Shown: positions 24,262 to 33,021, counted from the first letter of the stretch. The stretch: 51,878 nt of DNA from JBDKVA01 sp039679375 (GCA_039679375.1 JBDKVA010000083.1:1-51878), one strand, 5' to 3'. A program made the numbers and translations. The notes: generated by a model not told the origin, from the letters alone.

Positions 24262-26196
24262 ATGAAAAAAATCCTTAGTTTACTGATCACGATAACGCTT
24301 TTGTTCACTTCCGTCTCCGCGGTATTTGCAAAATCCAATGGACAGGTAAAGTCCAACGGCAAAGTGAAGCAGCAGATAATGCAGAAGTTTAAGCAGCAGG
24401 AAAAAAAGAATGAAAAAGAAACGAAACAAACCTTCAAGATAAACGGATCACCCGTTATTAAGTACGGAAGATATAAACTGCCGCTCGCTCCTGTAATAAA
24501 GGGCATGGGAGCAACCGTTACATTTGACCGTGATACGGCAATATTAACCGTCGTTAAAGGCACCGATACGATCATTATCAACTTCAAGGATAAAACTGTC
24601 ACCGTTAACGGCGCAGCAGATACTGCCTCCGGTATTTTTGATGCAAAGGGCAACAATGGAATGACCGTATTGGTCAAATATATCGCAAAAATCCTTGGGA
24701 TCAGGGTCGGAGGCGATGATGACGAAATAACCGTCGAAGTTCCGGGCCTTAACAAGCCGACGGATATTGTGCTCACACCGGCCGGCTCCAATATCAAGCC
24801 AAATACATTAAACAGCACAACAACATTTTTATCGGCAACCGCCAAAATCACCGCAGGCCAGGCAACGGGCGGCAAAGCCGAATTATATATAGGATCGAGG
24901 CTGGCAGCGACCGACCCGTCCATCAGTGCAACAGATACGGAAGTGAGCTTTACAACTTCCGACGGTACGCCAACCAATGCAGAATTGAAAGCAGTCATAC
25001 CGGAAGGCGGCCTTGTTTCAGTGAAGCTTTACAACGCAGCCGGGCTATTTGTAACGAGTAAACCCGGAAGCCTGAAACTGCTTGTTGATTATACCGTGCC
25101 GACATTGACCGGTATCACTTCCGCAATATATAATGCAGAAGGGAATTACCTTTATTTGAATGTCTCCGGGGCAAGCGCCATAAAAGACGCAGTTGATGTA
25201 ACCAAACTGACATTATATGATGCCAGTCTCGGAAGGTCTTATACACTGACAGACACCGCCAACATAGGTTCAAAGGGTATTGTCAGCAGTGCAGATACAT
25301 TGCTTGTCAACGTAGGTTCACTGGACAAAGCCAATCTGGCTGGTTTCGAAGGCACAGATGTATACCTTAGAGTAGCTGCAGGATCGTTGCTTTCCGACGA
25401 TGCCGGTAATGTGCTGAACATTTTGACTGAAATACAGAATATCCCTGTTTCAGTAATCAATAATGGGGTTACTACCGGTCTTAATGCTCCGACAAATATA
25501 ACATTAACAGCAGCAGGCGGGACTGTAAAGCCGAATACCCTGAACTCAACCAACCTTTATATGATCGCTATAGCAAATATTACCGCAGGCCAGGCAACAG
25601 GCGGCAAAGCAGAGCTGTATGTCGGCACCAGGCTCGTAGCTACGGATTCATTAATAAACGCAGCAGACACTGCCGTTAACTTCACAACCTCTGATGAAAC
25701 ACCAGTCAATGCAGAACTGCAGGCTGCCGTGCCGGCAGGCGGTATTGTAACCGTTAAGCTTTATAATGCAGCCGGAGCAAGCGTTACAAGCGGAGCCGGA
25801 AATCCGTCGCTTTCTGTTGACTATGCAGCGCCGGTCATAGCCAGCGTCAATTCCGCAGTTTACTTCCCTGCTGATAAAAAGCTCTATATTACTGTTACAG
25901 GAGCCTCCGCAGCCGGGGATGATGTAGATGTTGCAAAGCTTTCACTGTATGATGCGAGCCTTGGCAGATCCTACACCCTGACTGCAAATTCAAGCACAGG
26001 GTCGAGCGGAGTAGTTGCCGGTCCCAATCTGCTGGTCATCAATATAGGTACAACGGATAAAACCGGTCTGGAAGGATTTGATGGCACCGACGTAACAATG
26101 AACACAGCGGCAGGCTCGCTTCTGTCCGACGACGCAGGCAATACATCAAGCGCATTTGCAGCTGCTCAGACCGTACCTGTTTCTATCATCAAGTGA
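24262..26196 (+). CDS. Secreted protein: copper-amine-oxidase N-terminal-like domain plus two tandem repeats
   Basis: Exported protein of 644 residues. Signal peptide 1-23 (ends SAVFA), then a Lys/Gln-rich segment (about 25-52). A copper amine oxidase N-terminal-like domain (about 55-160: APVIKGMGATVTFDRDTAIL) is a cell-surface module common in Firmicutes and not an oxidase. Two homologous units of about 235 residues follow (24756-25461 and 25499-26193), sharing ITAGQATGGKAELY, YDASLGRSYTLT and AAGSLLSDDAGN; they look like beta-sandwich adhesion domains. No LPXTG, SLH or membrane anchor is seen, so it is secreted or held by the amine-oxidase-like module. AAAGGGG precedes the ATG. A terminator follows. 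Confidence 0.85.
   Translation: MKKILSLLITITLLFTSVSAVFAKSNGQVKSNGKVKQQIMQKFKQQEKKNEKETKQTFKINGSPVIKYGRYKLPLAPVIKGMGATVTFDRDTAILTVVKGTDTIIINFKDKTVTVNGAADTASGIFDAKGNNGMTVLVKYIAKILGIRVGGDDDEITVEVPGLNKPTDIVLTPAGSNIKPNTLNSTTTFLSATAKITAGQATGGKAELYIGSRLAATDPSISATDTEVSFTTSDGTPTNAELKAVIPEGGLVSVKLYNAAGLFVTSKPGSLKLLVDYTVPTLTGITSAIYNAEGNYLYLNVSGASAIKDAVDVTKLTLYDASLGRSYTLTDTANIGSKGIVSSADTLLVNVGSLDKANLAGFEGTDVYLRVAAGSLLSDDAGNVLNILTEIQNIPVSVINNGVTTGLNAPTNITLTAAGGTVKPNTLNSTNLYMIAIANITAGQATGGKAELYVGTRLVATDSLINAADTAVNFTTSDETPVNAELQAAVPAGGIVTVKLYNAAGASVTSGAGNPSLSVDYAAPVIASVNSAVYFPADKKLYITVTGASAAGDDVDVAKLSLYDASLGRSYTLTANSSTGSSGVVAGPNLLVINIGTTDKTGLEGFDGTDVTMNTAAGSLLSDDAGNTSSAFAAAQTVPVSIIK
24756..26193 (+). repeat. 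Tandem duplication of about 700 bases within the surface-protein gene
   Basis: Unit 1 runs 24756-25461 and unit 2 runs 25499-26193. Both encode the same run of motifs in the same order and retain DNA identity in places, for example around ATTACCGCAGGCCAGGCAAC at 25578 and its counterpart at 24850. Confidence 0.8.
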
Positions 26197-26263
26197 AATA
26201 GATAGGAACAATGTAAATTTGAAATACGAAATATGATTGATTATATCCACTACCTCGTAGAAG

Positions 26264-26292
26264 GCTGTCGGTTAAAATGACCGGCAGCTTTT
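26264..26292 (+). terminator. Terminator after the surface-protein gene
   Basis: GCTGTCGGT (26264-26272) pairs with ACCGGCAGC (26280-26288, one G-U), followed by TTTTCTT. Confidence 0.88.
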
Positions 26293-26340
26293 CTTATAAC
26301 AAAAATTATTGCAGCGTTAATTATTTAGCAGTGATTGTGG

Positions 26341-26491
26341 TATAATATATCTGCGTTCCGGATTATTGGCAGATATATTATATCGCTCCGCGGGAATTAG
26401 CCGCCCGCGCGAAATTTTCGGTCAAAGAGCCATGATGCCGAAACGCGCATGGGCAATTATATCAAGATTTCTGCGGAAATCTTGATATAAT
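26341..26491 (+). ncRNA. Strongly folded non-coding region ahead of a small gene; candidate structured leader
   Basis: Four adjacent inverted repeats in 151 bases. H1: TATAATATATCTGC (26341-26354) with GCAGATATATTATA (26369-26382). H2: CGCGGG (26389-26394) with CCCGCG (26404-26409). H3: GCGCG (26407-26411) with CGCGC (26444-26448), enclosing TTTCGG (26416-26421) with CCGAAA (26438-26443). H4: a 15-bp arm, 26456-26470 with 26477-26491. H2 and H3 share bases 26407-26409 and so exclude each other. No T-tract follows; the ribosome-binding site of the small gene begins about 8 bases after H4. No known riboswitch class was recognised. Confidence 0.5.
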
Positions 26492-26511
26492 AACCGAAAG
26501 GGGTGATATGT

Positions 26512-26754
26512 TTGACGGAATTTTGCGAATGCGGCTCATTGATTCTGGATGGCCGCTGTTCCAACAAGAACTGCTCGTTAAGAGCCGCTGCGAAACCTAC
26601 AGCTGGAAAGAAGCCTGCCGCAAGGGCGAAGGCTGCCGGTAAAAGTGCAGTCCCGGCAAAGCTTTCCGTAAAAGCTGCGAATCCACGAAGAGCCTCAAAA
26701 TGCATTACCTACAACCTTTACGATGACGACGTGCAAAAGGAGTCTGAAAACTGA
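26512..26754 (+). CDS. Small Cys4 protein with Lys/Ala-rich tail
   Basis: 80 residues from TTG 26512 (AAAGGGG about 8 bases upstream; GTG 26503 overlaps that site). The N-terminus holds four cysteines, C-x-C-x10-C-x4-C (CECGSLILDGRCSNKNC), the shape of a small zinc knuckle. A 40-residue segment is rich in Ala, Lys and Pro (KPTAGKKPAARAKAAGKSAV) like histone H1 or bacterial Hc-type DNA-binding tails. The end is acidic (YDDDVQKESEN), with CITYNLYDDD. The composition suggests a nucleic-acid-binding protein, but no family is recognised. It is preceded by the folded region 26341-26491 and followed at once by a terminator that overlaps its stop codon. Confidence 0.7.
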   Translation: MTEFCECGSLILDGRCSNKNCSLRAAAKPTAGKKPAARAKAAGKSAVPAKLSVKAANPRRASKCITYNLYDDDVQKESEN

Positions 26755-26777
26755 ACCTGTTTTCAGGCTCAGTTTTT
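26749..26777 (+). terminator. Terminator overlapping the stop codon of the small Cys4 gene
   Basis: AACTGA-a-CCTG (26749-26759), loop TTTT, then CAGG-c-TCAGTT (26764-26774) and TTT. The converging epimerase gene ends 3 bases further on. Confidence 0.85.
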
Positions 26778-26779
26778 CC

Positions 26780-27793
26780 TCAGCCCAAAATCCCTTCTTC
26801 CTTCAGGTATGCCAGAATATCCTGAAATGTCTCCTTCAGAGGGCGAACCTTATATCCAAACTCCTTTTGAGCTTTTTCATGCGAATAGATTGCATTTTGA
26901 CGCAGTGTAAACAAAGAATAGCTCGTGAACAGCGGCGTCTTGTTTGCCAGCTTGTAATAAGTCTCCGCAATCGGAACAAATAATTTTACAGCCCAAAATG
27001 GAAGGTATAGCTTCAATTTTTTTCTGTGTGCCGCTTCAGCAAGCAAATCAAAAAACTCGCGCAAGTCATACCATTTGCTTCCAAGGATATAGCATTCTCT
27101 GTTCTTTCCGCTTTCGGACGCAGCGACAACACCTGCAGCGACATCGCGGACATCTACGAAATCAAAGCCTCCATGGACAGCCGCTGGCAGTTTCCCACCG
27201 GCAAACTTTATGATCAGGTGCATCATATTGGAACTTTTCGGCGCACCCGGACCGATGATTCCCGCGGGATGGATGACAACGGCGTTAAGCCCCTCTGCCG
27301 AAGCGTCAAGGACAAGTTGTGTCGCTTCCGCCTTCGTTTTGGCATAGCATCCCCGTACCAGTTCCGGACTGAAATGTTTTGCTTCGTATGTGATCACGCC
27401 CTGCGGTTGTTCCGGAATGGCATGGACAGAGCTTATATAAACAAGCCGTTTGACTCCGTATTTTTTGCATGCGCCAATCATATTCGCCGTGCCCTCTACG
27501 TTGACCCTTCGCACACATTCATCTTCCTTCTCCAAAATAGATATGATTCCTGCGCAATGGATAACGATAAAGTCCATACCCTCTTTTTTCTCAAAAACCG
27601 CTTTAAGAGAATCCGGATCGCATATATCACCTGAAAAAATCTCAAGTTTCGCACATTGGATTTTTTCCATATGACTGCGCTCAGATGGCAAAACAAAAGC
27701 CCTGACGTTTTTTCCTTTTTCAAGGAGCTGTCTTGTCACATGGCCGCCAAGGTGGCCTGCCGCTCCGGTTACGATATAGATTGTCCCATTCAT
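26780..27793 (-). CDS. NAD-dependent epimerase/dehydratase, extended SDR family
   Basis: Cytoplasmic NAD(P)-binding sugar-nucleotide epimerase or dihydroflavonol-reductase-like dehydrogenase. Rossmann motif TGAAGHLGGHV near the N-terminus, VYISSVHA strand with catalytic Ser, and active site YAKTK (YxxxK). 337 residues, typical of the extended SDR group. ATG 27793 is preferred (GGTGAT about 7 bases upstream); in-frame starts at 27799 and 27805 exist. It is divergent from a TetR regulator and the two share a 150-base promoter region with a palindrome, so it is probably the regulated target. Substrate unknown. Confidence 0.88.
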   Translation of the reverse strand: MNGTIYIVTGAAGHLGGHVTRQLLEKGKNVRAFVLPSERSHMEKIQCAKLEIFSGDICDPDSLKAVFEKKEGMDFIVIHCAGIISILEKEDECVRRVNVEGTANMIGACKKYGVKRLVYISSVHAIPEQPQGVITYEAKHFSPELVRGCYAKTKAEATQLVLDASAEGLNAVVIHPAGIIGPGAPKSSNMMHLIIKFAGGKLPAAVHGGFDFVDVRDVAAGVVAASESGKNRECYILGSKWYDLREFFDLLAEAAHRKKLKLYLPFWAVKLFVPIAETYYKLANKTPLFTSYSLFTLRQNAIYSHEKAQKEFGYKVRPLKETFQDILAYLKEEGILG

Positions 27794-27826
27794 ATACATC
27801 ACCATTTCATATATTCGAACATAGTG

Positions 27827-27857
27827 TTGACTTTATGACACATTATCAGTATGATAA
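27827..27857 (+). promoter_or_regulatory. tetR promoter with overlapping palindromic operator
   Basis: TTGACT (27827-27832), 17 bases, TATGAT (27850-27855). The palindrome TTATCA-gta-TGATAA (27843-27857) covers the -10 box. On the minus strand TTGAAT (about 27868-27873) and CATACT at 17 bases could serve the epimerase gene through the same palindrome, so the regulator may control both directions. Confidence 0.7.
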
Positions 27858-27957
27858 TTTTATGTACGATATTCAATAGCCAGTATCCCCGATTATGTTA
27901 CTAATCCTACAAATAACGAAATATTGTACTAAAATAAACAGAAGGAGTGCAACTGTC

Positions 27958-28524
27958 ATGGAGAAAGAAAACCGTCGTGTCAGATATACAAAAATGGTCC
28001 TGCGCAATAGCCTGCTGTCTCTGCTTGAAAAAAAGCCGATAAGCAAAATTACCGTTTCCGAGTTATGCGAGCTTGCCGATATCAACCGCGGAACATTTTA
28101 TTCATACTATCAGGATGTTTTTGACTTGCTCGCAAAAATTGAAGACGAATTTTATCTCTCCATTTTTACATCGATCGCACAGTCAAAAACCATCAAAACG
28201 AATGCCGATCTGCTTTGCCGGATATTCGAGGTCATTGCCGAAAATGGCGACCTTTGCCGCGTATTGTTCGGGGAATATGGCGATAAGGCATTCCTTCAGA
28301 AATGCTGCTCGATCCAACGCGACCGTATCGTTTCGGAATGGCGCTCATATACAAAAGAAATCGACGGGAATCAGCTTGAATATATCTACTCATATACGGT
28401 AGACGGAAGCGTGGGGATACTTGAACAATGGATAAAGAATGGCTTCGCTGAAAAACCCAGAGATCTTGCCGCCTTTGTCGTAAAGCTGAATGAGAAAGGG
28501 ATGCAGGCGTTTTTGAAGCTTTAG
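27958..28524 (+). CDS. TetR/AcrR family transcriptional regulator
   Basis: 188 residues. The N-terminal helix-turn-helix contains PISKITVSELCELADINRGTFYSYYQDVFDLL, quoted in part as ITVSELCELADINRGTFYSY, the typical TetR recognition region. The C-terminal half is an all-helical ligand domain resembling the TetR_C group seen after such short N-termini. ATG 27958 was chosen for AAGGAGTG 8 bases upstream; the longer frame from 27895 has no site. It probably represses itself and the divergent epimerase via the palindrome 27843-27857. Ligand unknown. Confidence 0.9.
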   Translation: MEKENRRVRYTKMVLRNSLLSLLEKKPISKITVSELCELADINRGTFYSYYQDVFDLLAKIEDEFYLSIFTSIAQSKTIKTNADLLCRIFEVIAENGDLCRVLFGEYGDKAFLQKCCSIQRDRIVSEWRSYTKEIDGNQLEYIYSYTVDGSVGILEQWIKNGFAEKPRDLAAFVVKLNEKGMQAFLKL

Positions 28525-28531
28525 GATTTTA

Positions 28532-28553
28532 TTTGCAGTGATTTATCTGCAAA
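28532..28553. terminator. Weak hairpin between convergent tetR and AraC genes
   Basis: TTTGCAG (28532-28538) pairs with CTGCAAA (28547-28553), 8 bases after the tetR stop and 22 bases beyond the AraC stop. Plus-strand sequence continues with A rather than T, so termination is only likely on the minus strand, weakly. Confidence 0.35.
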
Positions 28554-28574
28554 AAAGCATATTTGTCAGCCAAT

Positions 28575-30977
28575 TTATACATCTGCCGCATGAAGTGTTC
28601 TATAGTTTCCGGGAGTAGTCCCATATTTTAGTCTGAACTTTTTAATAAAATATTGGCAATTAATGTATCCGACGGCAATACTTATATCCTGGATTCTAAG
28701 ATTTGTATTAAGCAGCAGATTAACAGAGGTTTCCAGTCTGCAATCAATTACATAATCGATAAAATTCATGCCGGTCTCCTCTTTAAAAACCTTGCTCAGA
28801 TAGTTTGGACTTATATACATGGCATGGCTTACCATATTTAATGATATATATTCATTTTTAACATTTTTCATAATGATTTCCTTTGCTTTTTCTGCAATTT
28901 CCTTGTTTCTCCTGTTGCATCTGCTTTCGATGAAAAGAAAGAGCTCTTTTATAATATTACTCATTCGCTCCTGCAAATCATAAATATGTTCGGCTTGTTT
29001 CAGTTCCGAAAAAATGCCGACTGAATAGACATTTTGATAATTTATATTTAAAACACTGCATTCGTTCTCTAAAAATACTATCAAGCGGTCTAAAGACATC
29101 ATCACCGAATCATAAGAGTAATGTTTTTCTACCATTTCATAAATCAGCCTTTCGGCACTTGCCAAAGTCATATTCTGATTTCGGAGCCTGAAATTATTAT
29201 AAAAATCTTCTATAAGGGCTCCATCAATTCCGACAAAATGCATCTCCCATTTATTAACATCATCAATACTGATATGCTTACTTTCAGGATAGGTATACAA
29301 ATATTTCATGCATTTTTTAACGTCCTTGTATGACTCATGCACATTCCAAAGTCCCTTGTAAACACCTCCTTCGGCAACAGTCACACATGCGCCGAATTCC
29401 GCCTCAACATACCCGGGAACATCCTTTAAAGCCTCATCAAGGTTAGGTGAAGGCATTTTGCAATTGTATAGTATGATGATATCATTGTCATAATGCGTAC
29501 AAATTGATATAAACCCGCTCTGCAGCATGAGCCCTTCAATGCAGTCTGCAAGATGAGCTTTCATTATCTGCAAAATCCTCAAATCCGTTGCCATACTGCG
29601 GATTCTCAAAAATAATACACCGAAATACTCATAGTTGAAATCAACCCGGATATATTTCAACCTTTCACTAATATCATCCTCGTTTTGAAAGTGCTGCATC
29701 ATCAAATTATTGATGATATAATGCTTGATCACCGGAAGATCGTCCTCTATACTTTTTTCCTGCTGTCTGATTTTATCTGACAGGATACCCAAAGTGGAAC
29801 ATACAATCTGGTATTCCGTATTGCTTGAATTCATACAATCTTTATCGCCAAAACAGTTTATATTCCCTATTGCTTTTTTACTTTCATCCGCCAGCCTGAT
29901 AAGCGGCAGATAAAACTTACCTAAAGAATAAAATATTATTACAAGTATTATAATCACAAATACACTGCTGATTGCCAGAACAATGTACCTTATGAATTCG
30001 AATCCCTCGACAAACCGGTCAATAGGCTTTATAAATATGTATTTCCAGTTATTATATTTTGATGTGGTAAAAGAAACAACCGACCTTTTGCCGCTAACGT
30101 CAAGCAAATAGTAGCCGTTTTTTTCAGTAGTCCCCAGTATCTTTTCGGTATCCCCTTTACTAAAGATACTGGTTAAATTCTTATATATATATTCCTTGTT
30201 GCTATGGGAAAATATACTGCCGTCTTCCCCTATTATAAACATTTGTCCAAAATCTATCGGAGCGGAATCCTCTATTATTCCGCATAGGACGTCTTCGGGA
30301 ATAGAAATTGCCATCCCGTATACTTCATTTGAGTGCGTAAATTTCCGTACAAAGGTTATTACATCCTTATCCGGCTTCGCTGCATAGTTTTGATTTTTTA
30401 ATCTTCTGGTGCCTATCCAGACATATTTTCTTTCAGCCATATTATTCAATTCATCGACCCAGCTTGTATCCACCCAGTCGGTATTGTGCTGCAGAGGATT
30501 ATACTTCACACCATCCGTAGATATCAAAATATCACTTTCCTGCGAATATACCGCTATTGAGTCTACCAGAAAAAACGATGTATTCCTCATGGACTGCAGC
30601 CTGTCATAAATTCTGCTTATATAGCTTGTATTTTTCTCCAATGGCTGCGAAAGATAATACATGACGCTATATTCTTCGTCGCTGCTGAAAACCGATAAGG
30701 AAATCGTATCAATGTTATGTAATATGAATTCATCTATTGTTTTCTTAAATTGGCCAAGCAGCTTGGCATTCGATTCAATTATATGACTTTGCGTGCTATC
30801 CGTTATATATTTATAAGAAATTGCACTGATACCAACCACGCAAACCAGGACTATTAAAAAATAGGACAGGCATAATTTTATTGGATTATGCCCCCTCCTT
30901 GTCCGGAAAATCTTTTTGCAAAGTTCGTTTATTTGCCTGCATATAGTATAAAAATGCTCTTTTCGTCTGGGCGCCAT
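28575..30977 (-). CDS. Membrane-anchored AraC-family regulator with extracytoplasmic sensor
   Basis: An 800-residue one-component sensor-regulator. Membrane helix 1 (about 33-55), an extracytoplasmic dCache-like sensor (about 56-330), membrane helix 2 (about 331-356), a cytoplasmic linker of about 330 residues, and a C-terminal AraC DNA-binding domain of two helix-turn-helices (about 695-797: HAMYISPNYLSKVFKEETG and ISIAVGYINCQYFIKKFR). Such YesN/dCache-AraC proteins control carbohydrate ABC importers in Clostridia and Paenibacillus. AAGGGAGTG lies 8 bases before ATG 30977, and only 27 bases separate it from the propeller gene upstream, so it is probably the last gene of the importer operon. 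Ligand is inferred to be the imported sugar or its binding-protein complex. Confidence 0.9.
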   Translation of the reverse strand: MAPRRKEHFYTICRQINELCKKIFRTRRGHNPIKLCLSYFLIVLVCVVGISAISYKYITDSTQSHIIESNAKLLGQFKKTIDEFILHNIDTISLSVFSSDEEYSVMYYLSQPLEKNTSYISRIYDRLQSMRNTSFFLVDSIAVYSQESDILISTDGVKYNPLQHNTDWVDTSWVDELNNMAERKYVWIGTRRLKNQNYAAKPDKDVITFVRKFTHSNEVYGMAISIPEDVLCGIIEDSAPIDFGQMFIIGEDGSIFSHSNKEYIYKNLTSIFSKGDTEKILGTTEKNGYYLLDVSGKRSVVSFTTSKYNNWKYIFIKPIDRFVEGFEFIRYIVLAISSVFVIIILVIIFYSLGKFYLPLIRLADESKKAIGNINCFGDKDCMNSSNTEYQIVCSTLGILSDKIRQQEKSIEDDLPVIKHYIINNLMMQHFQNEDDISERLKYIRVDFNYEYFGVLFLRIRSMATDLRILQIMKAHLADCIEGLMLQSGFISICTHYDNDIIILYNCKMPSPNLDEALKDVPGYVEAEFGACVTVAEGGVYKGLWNVHESYKDVKKCMKYLYTYPESKHISIDDVNKWEMHFVGIDGALIEDFYNNFRLRNQNMTLASAERLIYEMVEKHYSYDSVMMSLDRLIVFLENECSVLNINYQNVYSVGIFSELKQAEHIYDLQERMSNIIKELFLFIESRCNRRNKEIAEKAKEIIMKNVKNEYISLNMVSHAMYISPNYLSKVFKEETGMNFIDYVIDCRLETSVNLLLNTNLRIQDISIAVGYINCQYFIKKFRLKYGTTPGNYRTLHAADV

Positions 30978-31004
30978 AAAGTCACTCCCTTATACTATAC
31001 AATT

Positions 31005-32930
31005 TCATATCTCAGCTTTTAAGAGCCTTTTTCCGCAGATTAAATAGAAATTCCCTTCACTATCCATTGTCATTCCTGAAACTTCCTTCTCCGCCAATAT
31101 GGAAAGCTCCCGTGTCCTGGTATTTATACAGAAAACCCTTCCTCCTTTTGTAGAAAACCCGATTATGCCATAAACATTACCGTCCGGGCCGCACTCCATA
31201 AATGCATCCCGCCACATATGCCCGCAGGACGAATAATCTACAGGGAAAAGCCGGGAAGTATAAATAATTTTCCGTGATATGGGATTGAAAATAAAAAGCG
31301 TCCCCTCTGCCAAACCCCATATATTGTCATCGGCAGCCCGTATTAATGAAGTTATAGCCTTTTTGCCCTTGACAGGAACGATTTCAAAGGTTTTTTGCAG
31401 TTTTTCAACATCCCATATGAAAAATTTCGCCTCATTTTCAGTCGGTCTTTGCCCAAGCCCACCCCATACGGAGGTTCCGCCAAATACCTCATTTCCTCTG
31501 CAGGCAAGACTTACTACACTTTGGTTGTCTATAATATTATTATATACCGTCAATGAGCCCGTATCTATGTTATATTGTGTAAAAGCTCCGCCAAGCTTTC
31601 CATATTCGGGCACGGATCCTATAAAAAGAAGCCTTTTGTCTTCCATGCCAGCCATTGCGAAAGTTCTATCCTGGGCATAATCCTTTCTCAGATCAAAAAG
31701 CTTTTTAGGGTTTGGCAATGTTCCGCCTGCATCCCATTTTGCCGACGCGTCAAACTCAAAGATCTCGGATCCCGGATATTTTCCAAAGAACATCCTGCCA
31801 CCTATCACACACATGCCTTCAACCTGTTTGATACCTTCATACTGCAGCATCTTCCGGCTTCCGGGAAAATAAACTCCCATTCCGCCAAGTAAGTATCCGC
31901 TGCAATATATATTCCCGTCCGGACCCTTCCTGATTGTCTGTATATCCACAGGCTGAGCGGGCAAACCGGGAATTTCCGATATGGAATGCTCTCCGTTCAA
32001 AAGTCCGTATTTGAATAGTTTGCCGTCTTTTGTAAGCCCTACAAGGCTGCCGCCTTCAAAACCAAATTTATTATCCGTTTCAAAGCCAAAGCCCATAATT
32101 TCTTCCTGTGTATCAATTTGAAGGGACTGGAAAATATTCTTGATGATATCATACATATATAGCGTATGGTTTGCCGTAAAATACACATAATTCCCACATG
32201 GAGACAATTTCGAAACCCCTCTGGACAAGCTGACTATATCCGTCATTGCATTTTCTACTGTCCCTGTAGCTTTGTCAATAACCGCTAGGTCATTTCCTAT
32301 AATTGCGAAAAGCTTTCCTGCTGCTGCGTTTAAATCAAGTACACAGCTTTTTCCTTTATACTGTTCAGGTGTGATATCGGTTTTTTTTCGTTCCTTCAAG
32401 TCATATTTGATAATATATGGGTGTGAGGATATTCCTATATATATATCACCGCTGTCATTATCAAACGCAATACTTCTTACATACTCTTCATTCTCAACGA
32501 TTGGCCCGTCAAAGCAGATGGTTTCACCATTCTCTTCATTGAGTTCGAAAACACGGCAGCCATTATATGTGCCTCCGTAAACTCTCTTGTTCTTCCCGGC
32601 GTCCATATCCCAGATAAAGCTCTGCTCCGGGACGGGCTGACCCAAATCCTCCAATAGATCCTTCCCGTAGTCATACTTGTATAAGTGCCCGTTATAGTAT
32701 GTGCCGGCATATATACACCCGTTACCGCCCATAGCCAGCGACCAGGCGCCTGCCGCGCCGTCAAGGTCCAATAATTTCAATACATCCATCGTGGCTATGT
32801 CAATAACAGCCAGCCGGGCAATCTCGCCGCCGCTTATTACCGTATAAAACAATCCTTTTGAAAATACAGCCTTCAGTATATTTTTCTTTTTTACGGCAAA
32901 GCCCATATCTGTAAATCTTATCTGATTCAT
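31005..32930 (-). CDS. Cytoplasmic beta-propeller protein, paralogue 1, unknown function
   Basis: About 641 residues, no signal peptide, built from repeated four-strand blades: GNGCIYAGTYYNGHLYKYD, VYGGTYNGCRVFELN, GNIYCSGYLLGGMGVY, GNVYGIIGFSTKGGRV and others, ten or more repeats, so one large or two smaller propellers. It shares the motifs GAW-S/A-L, (F/Y)IW, VYGGT and EE-YVR with the 584-residue protein at 37099-38853. Propeller folds of this size include polysaccharide lyases (PL11, PL22) and sugar-processing enzymes, but no catalytic set is recognised. It lies between a solute-binding protein and an AraC sensor, which points to the imported glycan. Start uncertain: ATG 32930 is preferred over GTG 32942 and TTG 32954. 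Confidence 0.8.
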   Translation of the reverse strand: MNQIRFTDMGFAVKKKNILKAVFSKGLFYTVISGGEIARLAVIDIATMDVLKLLDLDGAAGAWSLAMGGNGCIYAGTYYNGHLYKYDYGKDLLEDLGQPVPEQSFIWDMDAGKNKRVYGGTYNGCRVFELNEENGETICFDGPIVENEEYVRSIAFDNDSGDIYIGISSHPYIIKYDLKERKKTDITPEQYKGKSCVLDLNAAAGKLFAIIGNDLAVIDKATGTVENAMTDIVSLSRGVSKLSPCGNYVYFTANHTLYMYDIIKNIFQSLQIDTQEEIMGFGFETDNKFGFEGGSLVGLTKDGKLFKYGLLNGEHSISEIPGLPAQPVDIQTIRKGPDGNIYCSGYLLGGMGVYFPGSRKMLQYEGIKQVEGMCVIGGRMFFGKYPGSEIFEFDASAKWDAGGTLPNPKKLFDLRKDYAQDRTFAMAGMEDKRLLFIGSVPEYGKLGGAFTQYNIDTGSLTVYNNIIDNQSVVSLACRGNEVFGGTSVWGGLGQRPTENEAKFFIWDVEKLQKTFEIVPVKGKKAITSLIRAADDNIWGLAEGTLFIFNPISRKIIYTSRLFPVDYSSCGHMWRDAFMECGPDGNVYGIIGFSTKGGRVFCINTRTRELSILAEKEVSGMTMDSEGNFYLICGKRLLKAEI

Positions 32931-32959
32931 ACTGCTTTCCACATATCCTTCCAATTTTT

Positions 32960-32989
32960 AATGTGGGCTACCGCCCACAACCCAACGAA
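32960..32989. repeat. 30-bp dispersed hairpin repeat, copy 2
   Basis: Identical over 30 bases to 18483-18512, with the same stem TGTGGGC/GCCCACA. It lies 29 bases upstream of the preferred start of the propeller gene and in the same orientation relative to the gene as copy 1 has to rex. Confidence 0.85.
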
Positions 32990-33021
32990 GCAATTTCGCG
33001 TCAATAAGTTACTAATATAAC

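Noticed and set aside
24207..24998. 263-residue minus-strand frame across the surface-protein start
   Set aside because: Antisense shadow of a gene with signal peptide and repeats; low-complexity Val/Ser/Pro composition and no start signal.
26341..26491. CRISPR-like or insertion-sequence repeats
   Set aside because: The four stems differ from each other and are not regularly spaced direct repeats; no cas or transposase gene is nearby.
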